Origin: Fusobacterium sp. JB019
Lineage (GTDB): Bacteria > Fusobacteriota > Fusobacteriia > Fusobacteriales > Fusobacteriaceae
NCBI GenBank assembly: GCA_030673965.1
Contig: JAUTCN010000004.1
Location: 78,128 to 142,127 of the forward strand
Direction of reading: 5' to 3'
Length of the DNA stretch: 64,000 bases
Below the pieces are notes generated by a model. That model had not been told where the DNA came from, searched no databases, and saw only the letters and a list, made by a program, of their open reading frames with translations. Each line of letters starts with the position of its first letter. Position 1 is the first letter of the stretch. Shown here piece by piece: positions 42,590 to 52,178 of the stretch. The position numbers and the translations under genes are program-made.

Positions 42590-43873
42590 TTATTTCTTAT
42601 TTTTTTTATTTTTATAATTTTTTATCATTTTTAATATTTCTTTTTCCGCAGCCTTTAATTGCTTATCTTCTTTTGAAATTAAATCTTTTGCTTCCTTTTC
42701 TCCCACTGCATCTTTTAATAATTTTTCCTTACTTTTTTCTTGAGATTTCTCATTTATATTTGTTATAATTCCATCATAAAATAAGAAATCATCTTCTTCT
42801 TCAACTTTTATATCTGGTTCTATTCCTTTTCCATTTATATTTTCTCCCTTAGGTGTATAGTATTTAGCTATTGTCAATTTTATTCCATCTCCATCTGGTA
42901 ATGGCATTAAAACTTGTACACTTCCTTTTCCATAACTTTTTTCTCCTAAAAGAACTCCTCTTTTGTAATCTCTAACTGCTCCAGAAACTATTTCAGAAGC
43001 AGAAGCACTACCTTCATTAATTAAAATAATTAATGGAAAATCACCATAATATTTTCCCTCTCTTTCAGAAAATATTTCTTTTCCTTTTTTAGGTCTTTCA
43101 CTTACTATTATTCCTTTTTCTATAAACATAGAGCCTATTTTTATAGCTTGATCTATTCTTCCACCTGGATTATTTCTTAAATCAAATATAAGCCCTTGCA
43201 TTCCTTGGTTTTGTAGTTTTTCTAAACTTTTAGAAACCTGTAAATCTACATCTGCACCAAATTGAGTTAATTTAATATAACCTACTTTATTAGATAACAT
43301 TTTGCTTCTTACATTTTCTAGTTTTATATTAGCTCTTTTTAATATAACTTCTTTTTCTTTCTTTTCTTTTTCTCTATAAATTAAAAGTTTTACACTAGTT
43401 CCAACTTTCCCTTTTAATTTTTTAGAAGCATCTTCTAGTTCCATATTATAAGTACTTTCATTATCTATCTTTATTATTTTATCATTGGGTCTGATTCCTG
43501 CCTTAAATGCTGGAGTTCCTTCTATTAATAATTCAACTGTTACCGGTTCATTAGAATGCTTTCTAATTATCATTCCCACACCAGTATATTCTCCACTTAT
43601 TTTATCTTCTAAATCTTCCATTCCATCCTTTGAAAAATAATTAGAATGAGGATCTTCTAAAGATTCTATCATTCCCTTTAAAGCTCCTTGCATAAGAATA
43701 GTTTTATTTATTTTTTTTTCTCCTACAAAATTTTCTGTAATAATATCCATTATATCGGAAATTTCCTTCAACTGTTTTACGTTACTCATAAAGCCTGTTT
43801 TTTCTTTTGCTGATATATTAACAGTAATTAATCCCATTATTAGTACCACTAATAACTTCTTTAATTTTCTCAT
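42590..43873 (-). CDS. S41-family C-terminal processing peptidase
   Basis: A periplasmic serine protease of the Ctp/Prc type. In 427 residues there is a signal peptide (1-22), a PDZ domain (about 85-165; GVGMIIRKHS and IRPNDKIIKID) and the catalytic S41 domain with nucleophile Ser in NEGSASASEI and Lys in LLGEKSYGKGS, a Ser-Lys dyad. The C-terminus is Lys/Glu-rich. Family members trim precursor C-termini or regulate wall hydrolases. Its start overlaps the tlyA stop by 4 bases. Confidence 0.93.
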   Translation of the reverse strand: MRKLKKLLVVLIMGLITVNISAKEKTGFMSNVKQLKEISDIMDIITENFVGEKKINKTILMQGALKGMIESLEDPHSNYFSKDGMEDLEDKISGEYTGVGMIIRKHSNEPVTVELLIEGTPAFKAGIRPNDKIIKIDNESTYNMELEDASKKLKGKVGTSVKLLIYREKEKKEKEVILKRANIKLENVRSKMLSNKVGYIKLTQFGADVDLQVSKSLEKLQNQGMQGLIFDLRNNPGGRIDQAIKIGSMFIEKGIIVSERPKKGKEIFSEREGKYYGDFPLIILINEGSASASEIVSGAVRDYKRGVLLGEKSYGKGSVQVLMPLPDGDGIKLTIAKYYTPKGENINGKGIEPDIKVEEEDDFLFYDGIITNINEKSQEKSKEKLLKDAVGEKEAKDLISKEDKQLKAAEKEILKMIKNYKNKKNKK

Positions 43874-44682
43874 AAAGCTCCCCCTAAATTTTCACAACAA
43901 TTAACAATTTCTTCAATATTTATATCAGTTTCTACTTCTTTCATTCCAAATATTGATAAATATTCTGAATTTCCCTTCCCCCCTTTTATTGGAGAATAAT
44001 CTAATTTTTCCAAATACAATTCCCTTTTACTCGCTTCTTCTATAACTCTATTTATAGCAAATCTTTGATTTTCTTTCTTTTTAACTATTCCTCCCTTTGA
44101 TAACATTGATTTTTCAACTTCAAATTGAGGCTTAATTAATGCCATTAATTTAGTTCCATCTGAAAAAAATTTTTTAAGATGTTCAAATACATTAGTTATT
44201 GAAATAAAAGAAACATCCATAACTATATAATCTATTTCTAAATTATCAACATCTTCTAATTTTAAATCTCTTATATGGGTATTTTCAAGTGAAGTCACTC
44301 TCTCATCTGATCTTAGTTTCCAATCAAGTTGATTTGTCCCAACATCAACAGCGTAAACATGTTTAGCTCCATTTAAAAGAGCACAATGAGTAAATCCCCC
44401 TGTCGAAGCTCCTACATCTAAAATTATCTTATCTTGAAAATTTAATTGAAAAACCCTTAAAGCTTTTTCTAATTTTAATCCCCCTCTACTTACATAAGGA
44501 AATTTTTTACCCTTTATTCTAATTTCAAGTTCATCATTATCAGGTATCTTTATCATAGTTCCAGCTTTATCAATCTTTGTTTCATTAACTATTACCTGTC
44601 CCGCCATAATAAATCTTTTTGCTATATCTAAATTTTCACAAAAACCGTTTTTTACTAAAAGAACATCTAGTCTCTCTTTCAT
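43870..44682 (-). CDS. tlyA: rRNA 2'-O-methyltransferase, TlyA family
   Basis: A 270-residue protein with an N-terminal S4 RNA-binding domain (MKERLDVLLVKNGFCENLDIAKRFIMAGQVIVN, about 1-60) and an FtsJ-like methyltransferase domain (ILDVGASTGGFTHCALLNGA near 89-108; KPQFEV; the K-D-K-E tetrad of 2'-O-methyltransferases). TlyA methylates 16S C1409 and, in the long form, 23S C1920. The same fold is sometimes labelled hemolysin A. It is coupled to ctp. Confidence 0.92.
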   Translation of the reverse strand: MKERLDVLLVKNGFCENLDIAKRFIMAGQVIVNETKIDKAGTMIKIPDNDELEIRIKGKKFPYVSRGGLKLEKALRVFQLNFQDKIILDVGASTGGFTHCALLNGAKHVYAVDVGTNQLDWKLRSDERVTSLENTHIRDLKLEDVDNLEIDYIVMDVSFISITNVFEHLKKFFSDGTKLMALIKPQFEVEKSMLSKGGIVKKKENQRFAINRVIEEASKRELYLEKLDYSPIKGGKGNSEYLSIFGMKEVETDINIEEIVNCCENLGGAL

Positions 44683-44704
44683 TTATTTCTCCTAATTTTT
44701 TAAA

Positions 44705-45529
44705 TTAATCTTCAAATATCTCTCTATCATTTAAATAATTTAATGCTTCGTTATCTAATATTAACTCTTTAAATCCTTTTTTTTCAACAGAAGATATTAA
44801 TTTTGAAGTTTCTCTTACTCGTTTTGTAAAAAAATCATCTCCTATTGGAACTTTCTTTACTTTTTTATAATAATTTAATAAATGCTTAGTATTCTTGCAT
44901 CTAGTTTCTATCTTAGCTCTTTTTAATCTATCTTTAATTACTCCTAATGTACAACTAATTTTTTGGCTTGCTTCTACCATATTATATCCTTTTGCTAGCA
45001 AAGCTAATATTTCATTTGCTGATATTGGATTTATTCTATGATATTTAGCTGAATACATATCTGCTTTATGAACTATCTTAGCTTCTTTTGTACTTGGATA
45101 AATTTTTCCCCATTTTCCATGATGAGAAACAACTATATGTGTAATCTGTTTCTTTATTTCTTCCTTTAATTGTGAGCCTACCTCTACTTCCACTTCTGTT
45201 AAAATATTTTCAGCTTCCTTAACTATATAGTCTGGCTTTTTTAACATCATTTGAGAGTGAGAAAATATTTCAGATTTAGATCTTATACTTCCCTTACTCA
45301 AATCATGAATAATTACTCCAATAATTATCGAAAATAAATCAATTTTCCCCATTGAATTTTCCAAGTTTCCATATTCGTTTTTAACTTCATCTATTGAAAT
45401 TTTTAATACATCATAAGTATGAGCTGTAACTTTAACTCCTTGGTCATCGTATTTTTCTAGTTCATTAACTTCTTTAGTATTTATAAGTGTTTTTATAAAT
45501 TTTAATACTTTTTGGTTAATTTGATTCAT
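44705..45529 (-). CDS. HD-domain protein with C-terminal helix-turn-helix
   Basis: A 274-residue protein of unrecognised subfamily. Residues about 30-165 are an HD metal-phosphohydrolase domain: His37, the His75-Asp76 pair (VIIHDLSKGS), His91, His136-His137 and Asp157 (HKAD). Residues about 171-204 (ANEILALLAKGYNMVEASQKISCTLGVIKDRLKRA) look like a resolvase or sigma-type helix-turn-helix. HD domains near such motifs suggest a nucleotide-sensing regulator, but no substrate can be named. The start overlaps the dxs 3' end by 14 bases. Confidence 0.65.
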   Translation of the reverse strand: MNQINQKVLKFIKTLINTKEVNELEKYDDQGVKVTAHTYDVLKISIDEVKNEYGNLENSMGKIDLFSIIIGVIIHDLSKGSIRSKSEIFSHSQMMLKKPDYIVKEAENILTEVEVEVGSQLKEEIKKQITHIVVSHHGKWGKIYPSTKEAKIVHKADMYSAKYHRINPISANEILALLAKGYNMVEASQKISCTLGVIKDRLKRAKIETRCKNTKHLLNYYKKVKKVPIGDDFFTKRVRETSKLISSVEKKGFKELILDNEALNYLNDREIFED

Positions 45530-47318
45530 TAATCTTCCCTTCTATATTTCTAACTAAACTTTCTCCTCTTAATCCACATAATTGAAGGAGTTCTCCTCTT
45601 TCCCCATGTGATATTTTTCCATTATTTATTCCTATTTTGTGGATCTGTTTTTTAATGTTATTTTCATTTAAAAAATCTATTATTTCAGTTCCAAATCCAT
45701 TTTGTATATACCCTTCTTCTAATATAAATATATTTTTATATTTTTTAAATTCATTTTTTATATAATCTTCGTCAAAGGGTCTTATTGAACCTGCACTAAC
45801 TATAGTTCCACTTAAATTTTTAGAGATTAATTTATCTTTAACCATTAAAAGTTCTTCCAACATATTACCAGTTGCGATATATAAGTTATCTGTCCCCTTA
45901 ATAATTTCATTCCATTTCCCTAATTGAAATTTAAAATTATATTCTTTATCACAAACCCATCCTTTATTGTATCTTATAGCAATAGGTTGTTTTACATCTA
46001 AACTAAATTTTATCATTTCCTTCATTTCTTTTTGTGTTGTTGGTGACAACACTATAAAATTAGGAATATTCAATAAAAATGAGATATCATATAAGCCATG
46101 ATGAGTCTTCCCATCCTGACCAACTATTCCAGCTCTATCAATACATAATCTTATTGGCAAATTTTGTAAAGAAACATCATGAATTAATTGTCCTACTCCT
46201 CTTTGTAAAAATGTTGAATATACTGCAAAATAAGGTTTCTTACCTGATTTTGCCAAACCTGCAGCAAAAGTTACTCCATGCCCCTCTGCTATTCCTATAT
46301 CAAAACTTCTACTTGGATATTTTGTAAAGAAATTCTTTAATCCTGTTCCACTTACCATTCCTGCTGAAATCGCCATAATATCTTCATCGTTTTTCGCATA
46401 TTTACTTAATTCTTCTCCAAAAATTTTTGATGTTGTTACTTCATTTATATTTTTATTTGGATTATAAGGACTTACCCCATGAAATTTTTCTTTATTTTCT
46501 TCTGCTGGTAAATACCCTTTTCCTTTTTTTGTTTTAACATGTACAAAAATAGGACCTTCCATCTCTTTTGTTTCTTCAAATATTGAAACTAATTGCTCTA
46601 TATTATGCCCATCTACTACTCCAAAATATTTAAACCCTATGTTTTGAGGAATATTTATTGGTAAAAGTATATTTTTTATTCGATGCTCAGCTTTTCCCAA
46701 AGTATCATGAACTTTTTTTCTTAAATTTCCTTTATTTATTATACTTTTAACATCTTTTCTTAAACTTAAATATGTCTTACTTAAAAGCATTTTACTAAAA
46801 AATTTAGAAAGACATCCTACGCTTTTCCCAATTGACATATCATTGTCATTTAAAACAACTATCATATTTTTTAAATTTATCATATTATTTAAAGCTTCAA
46901 GAGAATGTCCATTTGCTATGGAAGCATCTCCAACAACTACTATTATTTTTTTATTTGGATAAGCTACTGCCATTCCACAAGCTGCAGATAATGCACTTCC
47001 TGCATGACCACTTATAAAATTATCATATTCACTTTCCTCAGGATCTAAAAAAGGTCCTACTCCATCTAACTTTCTTAGAGTATTAAAATTGTTTTTTCTG
47101 TCTGTCAAAAGTTTATATACATAAGCTTGATGCCCCACATCAAATAAAATTTTATTTTCCTTGAAATTAAAAACTCTATCTAATGCTACTGTCAATTCTA
47201 CAACTCCTAAATTAGAAGCTAAATGTCCTCCATTTTTTAGAACAACATCTATTATCTTTTCTCTAAGACCTTTACATAAATTATTTAATTCATCTACCTG
47301 CATATTTTCTATATTCAT
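45516..47318 (-). CDS. dxs: 1-deoxy-D-xylulose-5-phosphate synthase
   Basis: Condenses pyruvate and glyceraldehyde 3-phosphate with thiamine diphosphate, giving the precursor of isoprenoids and of the ThiG thiazole. The 600-residue transketolase-like protein has the GHQAYVYKLLT block, the TPP-binding motif GDASIANGHSLEALNN (about 130-145), YFGVVDGHN, AEGHGVTFAAGLA and the C-terminal domain. It lies in the same window as ispH, the last MEP-pathway enzyme, but in another operon. Confidence 0.95.
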   Translation of the reverse strand: MNIENMQVDELNNLCKGLREKIIDVVLKNGGHLASNLGVVELTVALDRVFNFKENKILFDVGHQAYVYKLLTDRKNNFNTLRKLDGVGPFLDPEESEYDNFISGHAGSALSAACGMAVAYPNKKIIVVVGDASIANGHSLEALNNMINLKNMIVVLNDNDMSIGKSVGCLSKFFSKMLLSKTYLSLRKDVKSIINKGNLRKKVHDTLGKAEHRIKNILLPINIPQNIGFKYFGVVDGHNIEQLVSIFEETKEMEGPIFVHVKTKKGKGYLPAEENKEKFHGVSPYNPNKNINEVTTSKIFGEELSKYAKNDEDIMAISAGMVSGTGLKNFFTKYPSRSFDIGIAEGHGVTFAAGLAKSGKKPYFAVYSTFLQRGVGQLIHDVSLQNLPIRLCIDRAGIVGQDGKTHHGLYDISFLLNIPNFIVLSPTTQKEMKEMIKFSLDVKQPIAIRYNKGWVCDKEYNFKFQLGKWNEIIKGTDNLYIATGNMLEELLMVKDKLISKNLSGTIVSAGSIRPFDEDYIKNEFKKYKNIFILEEGYIQNGFGTEIIDFLNENNIKKQIHKIGINNGKISHGERGELLQLCGLRGESLVRNIEGKINESN

Positions 47319-47335
47319 AAATCCACCTTAATTTT

Positions 47336-47800
47336 CTATGGAATTAAATAACTTTTAAATAATAAAGCTACACCTACTCCTAATATCATCCCTACAAATA
47401 CTTCTATTGGAGTATGACCTAAAAGTTCCTTTAATTTTTCATCATTAAATTTTTCACCAATTTTAAAACTAAGTCCATCAACCATTTTATTTACAACTCT
47501 AGCTTGTTTTCCTGCTGCTCTTCTTATTCCTGCTGCGTCATACATAATTATCCCTGCAAATACCAAAGTTATCGAAAATAATGGATCTCTTGTTCCATAA
47601 ACTATTCCTACACAAGTTGCTAAACAAGAAACTGTTGAAGAATGCGAACTTGGCATTCCTCCAGTTTCGTAAAATCTTTTTAAATTAAAAGCTTTATCTA
47701 CAAAAATTGTTGCTATCACTTTATAAAATTGAGCTATAAACCACGCTATAAATGTTACATCTAATATTTTATTTCCAAAAATAATTCCATATTCATCCAT
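47336..47800 (-). CDS. Divergent PAP2 family membrane protein (DUF212)
   Basis: A 154-residue membrane protein with four or so spans. The phosphatase signature GGMPSSHSSTVS (about 47-58) and MYDAAGIRRAAGKQARVVN place it in the divergent PAP2 or DUF212 family, relatives of phosphatidic-acid and undecaprenyl-pyrophosphate phosphatases. Its substrate is unproven; the setting next to dxs and wall genes suggests lipid-carrier or lipid phosphate turnover. Eighteen bases after yhbY's partner region, 17 bases before dxs. Confidence 0.85.
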   Translation of the reverse strand: MDEYGIIFGNKILDVTFIAWFIAQFYKVIATIFVDKAFNLKRFYETGGMPSSHSSTVSCLATCVGIVYGTRDPLFSITLVFAGIIMYDAAGIRRAAGKQARVVNKMVDGLSFKIGEKFNDEKLKELLGHTPIEVFVGMILGVGVALLFKSYLIP

Positions 47801-47816
47801 ATCATAACCTCTTATT

Positions 47817-48119
47817 TTATTTTATTTTTGATACCTCTTCTGAAATTTTAGGATTATCCTTATTAGGTTTATAAAGTATTATTGTTCTCCCTATAATTCC
47901 TACCACTTCACAATTTGTTTTCTCTGCAATTGTTTCTGCTAAATCTCTTTTACTAATTTCTACTGTTTGAAGCATTTTAACTTTAATAAGTTCTCTTGAT
48001 TCTATTGCATCTAAGATACTTTGTCCCAAATTATCTGTATAACCATCTTTCCCTACTCTTACTAAAGCACTTATTTCATGAGCTCTTTTTCTTAAAAATT
48101 CTCTTTGTCTGTTATTCAT
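47817..48119 (-). CDS. yhbY: YhbY family RNA-binding protein
   Basis: A 100-residue CRM-domain protein that binds pre-50S ribosomes in the family. It shows NNRQREFLRKRAHEISALVRVGKDGYTDNLGQSILDAIESRELIKVKML in overview, with the GxxG-like loop VGKDG near residue 22-26 and CEVVGIIGRTIILYK near the end. It follows rnjA by 34 bases. A ribosome-assembly role agrees with rbgA, rsmI and tlyA in the same series. Confidence 0.88.
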   Translation of the reverse strand: MNNRQREFLRKRAHEISALVRVGKDGYTDNLGQSILDAIESRELIKVKMLQTVEISKRDLAETIAEKTNCEVVGIIGRTIILYKPNKDNPKISEEVSKIK

Positions 48120-48153
48120 TTTTTCTCCTCTTCATTTATATCTTTTATTTTTT

Positions 48154-49950
48154 CTAAACTTCCATTATTATAGGTAAAATCACTGGGTTTCTTTTTGTTT
48201 TATTATAAACATACCTTCCTACAGCTTCCTTTGTTATATTTTTAATAGGTTGCCAATCTTTAATTTTTTCATTTTCTATTTTTTCTAATTTTTTATTAAT
48301 ATGTTCTACCGTTCCTTTTATTAACGCTTCAGAATCTTTAGAGTAAGTAAATCCTCTAGTTACTATTTCTGGCCCAGAAACTATCTTCCCTGTCTCTTTA
48401 TGCCAAGTAAATACAACTATTATAACTCCATCTTGAGAAAGTTGCTGTCTATCTCTAAGAACTGTTTGCCCTATATCTCCTACTCCTAATCCGTCAATAA
48501 ATGTAGCCCCTGCACTAACTTTACCTTTTAATTTAGCATAACTTTTGGTTACTTCTACTTTACTTCCATTTAGTCCTAAAACTGTATTTGATTTTTTCAT
48601 TCCAGTTCTCAACGCTGTTTCTATATGGGCTTTCAACATTTTATATTCTCCATGTACCGGCATAAAGTTTTTAGGATTAATTACATTAAATAATAATTCT
48701 TGTTCTAATTTACTTCCATGTCCTGAAACATGAATTCCTGCTACTTTTTTAAATATTACTTCAGCATCGTACTTTAATAAATTATTTATATTTTTAGAAA
48801 CCGCTTTTTCGTTTCCTGGAATAGGAGTAGCTGAAATTATTACAGTATCTCCTTCTTTTACTTTAGTATGTTTATGTATGTTAGAAGCTATTCTAGATAA
48901 AGAAGCTCTTGGTTCTCCTTGAGTTCCGGTACAAAGTATAACTACTTTATTATCTTTTTGCTTATCAACATCTGCCAAAGATATCATTGTATCTTTTTTT
49001 AATTTTAAATACCCTAATCTTGAAGCTATATCAAAAGTTCTAACTAAACTTCTACCATCAATAGCTATTTTTCTTCCATAAGATTCTGCTATTTCAACTA
49101 TTTGTTGTAATCTATGAATATGAGATGCAAAAGCTGCAATAATAATTCTTCCCTTTGCCTTTGCAAATTCTATTTTAAAAGCTTCCCCAACAGTACTTTC
49201 TGAAGGTGTAAATCCTTCTGTTTCAGCATTAGTTGAATCTGATAATAATAAATCTACTCCTTTTTCTCCAATCTCTGCAAATCTAGCTAAATCTGTTTTT
49301 TGATTATCTACTGGAGTTAAATCTATCTTAAAATCTCCTGTAAATAAAACATTTCCTGCTGGAGTTTTTACATGAATAGAATAAGAATCTGCTATTGAAT
49401 GAGTTATTCTAATAAATTCTATATTAAAATATTTTCCAACTTTAACTCTTGATCTATTTTTCACTTCTCTTAATTTAGGAACATTTTTTATTTTATGATT
49501 ATCAAATTTATTTTCAATAAGAGCTAGCGTTAATTTTCCTGCAAAAATAGAAACATCTGAATCTATTTTTTGATATAAATATGGAATTCCTCCTATATGA
49601 TCCTCATGTCCATGAGTTACAAATAATCCTTTAATTTTAGATTTATTATTTTCAACATAACTAAAGTCAGGAATAACTACGTCAATACCAAGTAACCCTT
49701 CTCCTGGAAATCCTAATCCACAATCAATAATTACTATTTCATCTCTATATTGAACTAATGTCATATTTTTACCCACTTCATCTAAACCACCTAAAGGCAT
49801 TATGTACATTTTTTCTTCTTTTGTCTTCAATCCTTTATTATCTACTACTTTTTTATCTATAACTTTTTTATTTTGTGGCTTCTTCTTTGGTGTTTTTTTA
49901 TCTAATGTTTTCTCATTATTTTTTTCTTTAACTTTTTTTTCTTTTATCAT
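48154..49950 (-). CDS. rnj: Ribonuclease J
   Basis: A 5'-end-sensing endo/5'-exonuclease that governs RNA turnover in bacteria without RNase E. The 598-residue form starts at ATG 49950 behind AGAGGGAG; an upstream ATG would place the start deep inside mrdA. Residues 1-48 form an unusual Lys-rich extension. The beta-lactamase core follows (MPLGGLDEVGKNM, THGHEDHIGG, FTGDFKIDLTPVD), then the beta-CASP domain and C-terminus (VHGEYKMLKAH, RGFTYSKDS). It overlaps mrdA by 23 bases. Whether it is RNase J1- or J2-like cannot be told by eye. Confidence 0.94.
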   Translation of the reverse strand: MIKEKKVKEKNNEKTLDKKTPKKKPQNKKVIDKKVVDNKGLKTKEEKMYIMPLGGLDEVGKNMTLVQYRDEIVIIDCGLGFPGEGLLGIDVVIPDFSYVENNKSKIKGLFVTHGHEDHIGGIPYLYQKIDSDVSIFAGKLTLALIENKFDNHKIKNVPKLREVKNRSRVKVGKYFNIEFIRITHSIADSYSIHVKTPAGNVLFTGDFKIDLTPVDNQKTDLARFAEIGEKGVDLLLSDSTNAETEGFTPSESTVGEAFKIEFAKAKGRIIIAAFASHIHRLQQIVEIAESYGRKIAIDGRSLVRTFDIASRLGYLKLKKDTMISLADVDKQKDNKVVILCTGTQGEPRASLSRIASNIHKHTKVKEGDTVIISATPIPGNEKAVSKNINNLLKYDAEVIFKKVAGIHVSGHGSKLEQELLFNVINPKNFMPVHGEYKMLKAHIETALRTGMKKSNTVLGLNGSKVEVTKSYAKLKGKVSAGATFIDGLGVGDIGQTVLRDRQQLSQDGVIIVVFTWHKETGKIVSGPEIVTRGFTYSKDSEALIKGTVEHINKKLEKIENEKIKDWQPIKNITKEAVGRYVYNKTKRNPVILPIIMEV

Positions 49951-51748
49951 TTTCTCCCTCTTTTTGTATTCCGTGGTATAAGAATTGATATTCATCTATA
50001 AATTTTTTAGTCAGAGCTCCCGCTACGGCTCCTCCCCCACCAGCTCCCTGTAATAAAACCGCAAATACAATTTCTGGTTTTTTTACTGGAAAATACCCTG
50101 CAATTTCCGCATGAGTTTCATCAAAATGAGCGTTTTGAGCTGATCCACTTTTTGCAGCTATTTTTAAATTTTTAGTTCTCAATCTTTTTCCTGTACCATG
50201 TTTATCTTCAACTACTCCAACCATAGCATCTTCCATAATATTATAAAATCTTCTAGGATAATTAACTTCTAAAGACTTCTTTGAAGATGTCTTTTCCTTT
50301 CCAGAATCTGTTATTATATATTTCACTACCTTTGGAGTATAAGCATATCCTTTATTTGCTAATACACAATATGCTCTTGCAATTTGAATTGGAGTAACTG
50401 TTACATATCCTTGTCCTATAGAATAGTTTATAGTATCTCCTGTATACCATCCCTGTTTAAATCTTTTCTTTTTCCACTCTGGACTTGGGACAATTCCACT
50501 TTTTTCTCCAGAGATATCAATACCTGTTTTTTCTCCTAAACCAAAATTTTTTGCAGCTTTAGTTATAACTTTTGAACCATACTTATGACCAAATTTATAA
50601 TAATAAGTATTTACTGATTGAATTATTGATTTTTTTAAATCTGTTGGTCCATGTCCTCCTCTTTTCCAAGATTTCCAAGACCATTCTCCAATTGAATAAA
50701 TTGCATTTCTTCCTGGATTCTTTTCTTTAGGATCTAGCCCTGCATTCATAAAACCAAAAGCTACTATAGGTTTAAAAACTGATCCTGGAGGATATTCTCC
50801 TGCAATAGCTTTATTTGTTAAAGGTTTTCTCTTATCATATAAAATTTTATTCCAAACATCTGATGGAATGCTAGAAGAAAATATATCTAGAGGATAAGTT
50901 GGATAACTAACAATAGTTAATATTTCACCATTTTTAGGATTTATAGCTATGAAAGATCCTGTTAATTTACTTTTTTTAAATTCATTTTCCATAAAAGTTT
51001 GTAATCTCATATCAATAGTTAACTGAATATCTTTTCCCTTTTCTGAAGGTTGTTGCTTAATAGTTTTTAAAGCAATTCCTCTAGCGTTAATTTCAAAATA
51101 TTGATAACCTTTTTTTCCTTTTAATACAGAATCATACTCTTTTTCAACACCCTCTTTACCTATAATGTCTTTTTCTGAATAACCCTGATCTTTTAACTTT
51201 TCATACTCTCTATTTGATATTTTTTTTACATAACCTATTAAATGAGATGATGAATTTGGATATAAATACTTTCTTTTATAATACATTTCAACTTCTAAAT
51301 AAGGATATTCCTCTATTTTTTCAAATATTTTATGTGCCACTTCTTCTTTTAAATCTTCTATCAATGTATTCCGTCTAGTATACATTGATATTTCTCCATA
51401 TCTTATTCTTTTCTTTATATACTTTTCTGAATAACCAGTTAAATTGCTTATATTTTTTATAATTTCAGGATTTGTTTTTCTTTCTTTCAAATAATTAAGT
51501 CTATAACCAATTTTACTTGTTGCTATAATCTCACCATTTGCATCTAATATATTTCCTCTTATAGCCTCTTTTCTTATAAACCTTACCCTATTATTTGTAG
51601 ATTTATCTTCGTATTCTTGACCTTTATATATTTGAAGATATCCTAATCTAATTAATAAAATTCCAAATAAAATTAATATAAAAATTTTAGCTAATGCATA
51701 TCTTTTAGATTTATCTATACCTAATATTGTAAATTTAGATTTCTTCAT
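49928..51748 (-). CDS. mrdA: Penicillin-binding protein 2
   Basis: The transpeptidase for cell-elongation peptidoglycan synthesis. In 606 residues it has a membrane anchor (about 17-38), a dimerisation/pedestal region (RFIRKEAIRGNILDANGEIIATS), and a transpeptidase domain with the active-site serine in PPGSVFKP, QSVNTYYYK (SxN) and KSGSA. The gene overlaps rnj at its end and the mreD-like gene at its start (ATGA). With the next gene it forms the usual mreD-mrdA pair of rod-shape operons, although mreB, mreC and rodA are absent here. Confidence 0.94.
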   Translation of the reverse strand: MKKSKFTILGIDKSKRYALAKIFILILFGILLIRLGYLQIYKGQEYEDKSTNNRVRFIRKEAIRGNILDANGEIIATSKIGYRLNYLKERKTNPEIIKNISNLTGYSEKYIKKRIRYGEISMYTRRNTLIEDLKEEVAHKIFEKIEEYPYLEVEMYYKRKYLYPNSSSHLIGYVKKISNREYEKLKDQGYSEKDIIGKEGVEKEYDSVLKGKKGYQYFEINARGIALKTIKQQPSEKGKDIQLTIDMRLQTFMENEFKKSKLTGSFIAINPKNGEILTIVSYPTYPLDIFSSSIPSDVWNKILYDKRKPLTNKAIAGEYPPGSVFKPIVAFGFMNAGLDPKEKNPGRNAIYSIGEWSWKSWKRGGHGPTDLKKSIIQSVNTYYYKFGHKYGSKVITKAAKNFGLGEKTGIDISGEKSGIVPSPEWKKKRFKQGWYTGDTINYSIGQGYVTVTPIQIARAYCVLANKGYAYTPKVVKYIITDSGKEKTSSKKSLEVNYPRRFYNIMEDAMVGVVEDKHGTGKRLRTKNLKIAAKSGSAQNAHFDETHAEIAGYFPVKKPEIVFAVLLQGAGGGGAVAGALTKKFIDEYQFLYHGIQKEGENDKRKKS

Positions 51749-52158
51749 TTAATTGCTCCTGCCATTTCTTTTCTATAAATTTTTAAATATATATAATTAA
51801 ATATACTACATAAAATCAAATTAATTATAAAAACTTCATTAATTTTCCTTAAAAATATTATATGCCACAGGAATACTTGTACCAATGAAAAAATTGGAAT
51901 ATTTAAATATTGATATTTAATATTTTTTTGAATCAATAAAAATATTAAATAGAATCCTAAAAATATAAATATATTTATAAAAATTTTATCAGTTTGCAAT
52001 GAATAAACTACAGTTAATAAACCTACTAAATATAAATTATTTACTTTTTTATAACTAGATAAATATAATAAATACGGCATTACTAAAGAGCAACTTGTTA
52101 CTCTTAAAGATATACTATTTGTTATAAAAATTAATATTAATGCCAATGTAGTTACCAT
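51745..52158 (-). CDS. MreD-like rod-shape membrane protein
   Basis: A 137-residue, highly hydrophobic protein with four or five membrane spans. Size and hydropathy agree with MreD; the sequence is too divergent to be sure, and the call rests on its place immediately before mrdA (4-base overlap). The coding sequence is extremely AT-rich with many Ile, Leu, Tyr and Asn codons. It follows the LytR_C protein by 20 bases. Confidence 0.6.
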   Translation of the reverse strand: MVTTLALILIFITNSISLRVTSCSLVMPYLLYLSSYKKVNNLYLVGLLTVVYSLQTDKIFINIFIFLGFYLIFLLIQKNIKYQYLNIPIFSLVQVFLWHIIFLRKINEVFIINLILCSIFNYIYLKIYRKEMAGAIK

Positions 52159-52178
52159 ATTTTCCCCTTTTTATATTA

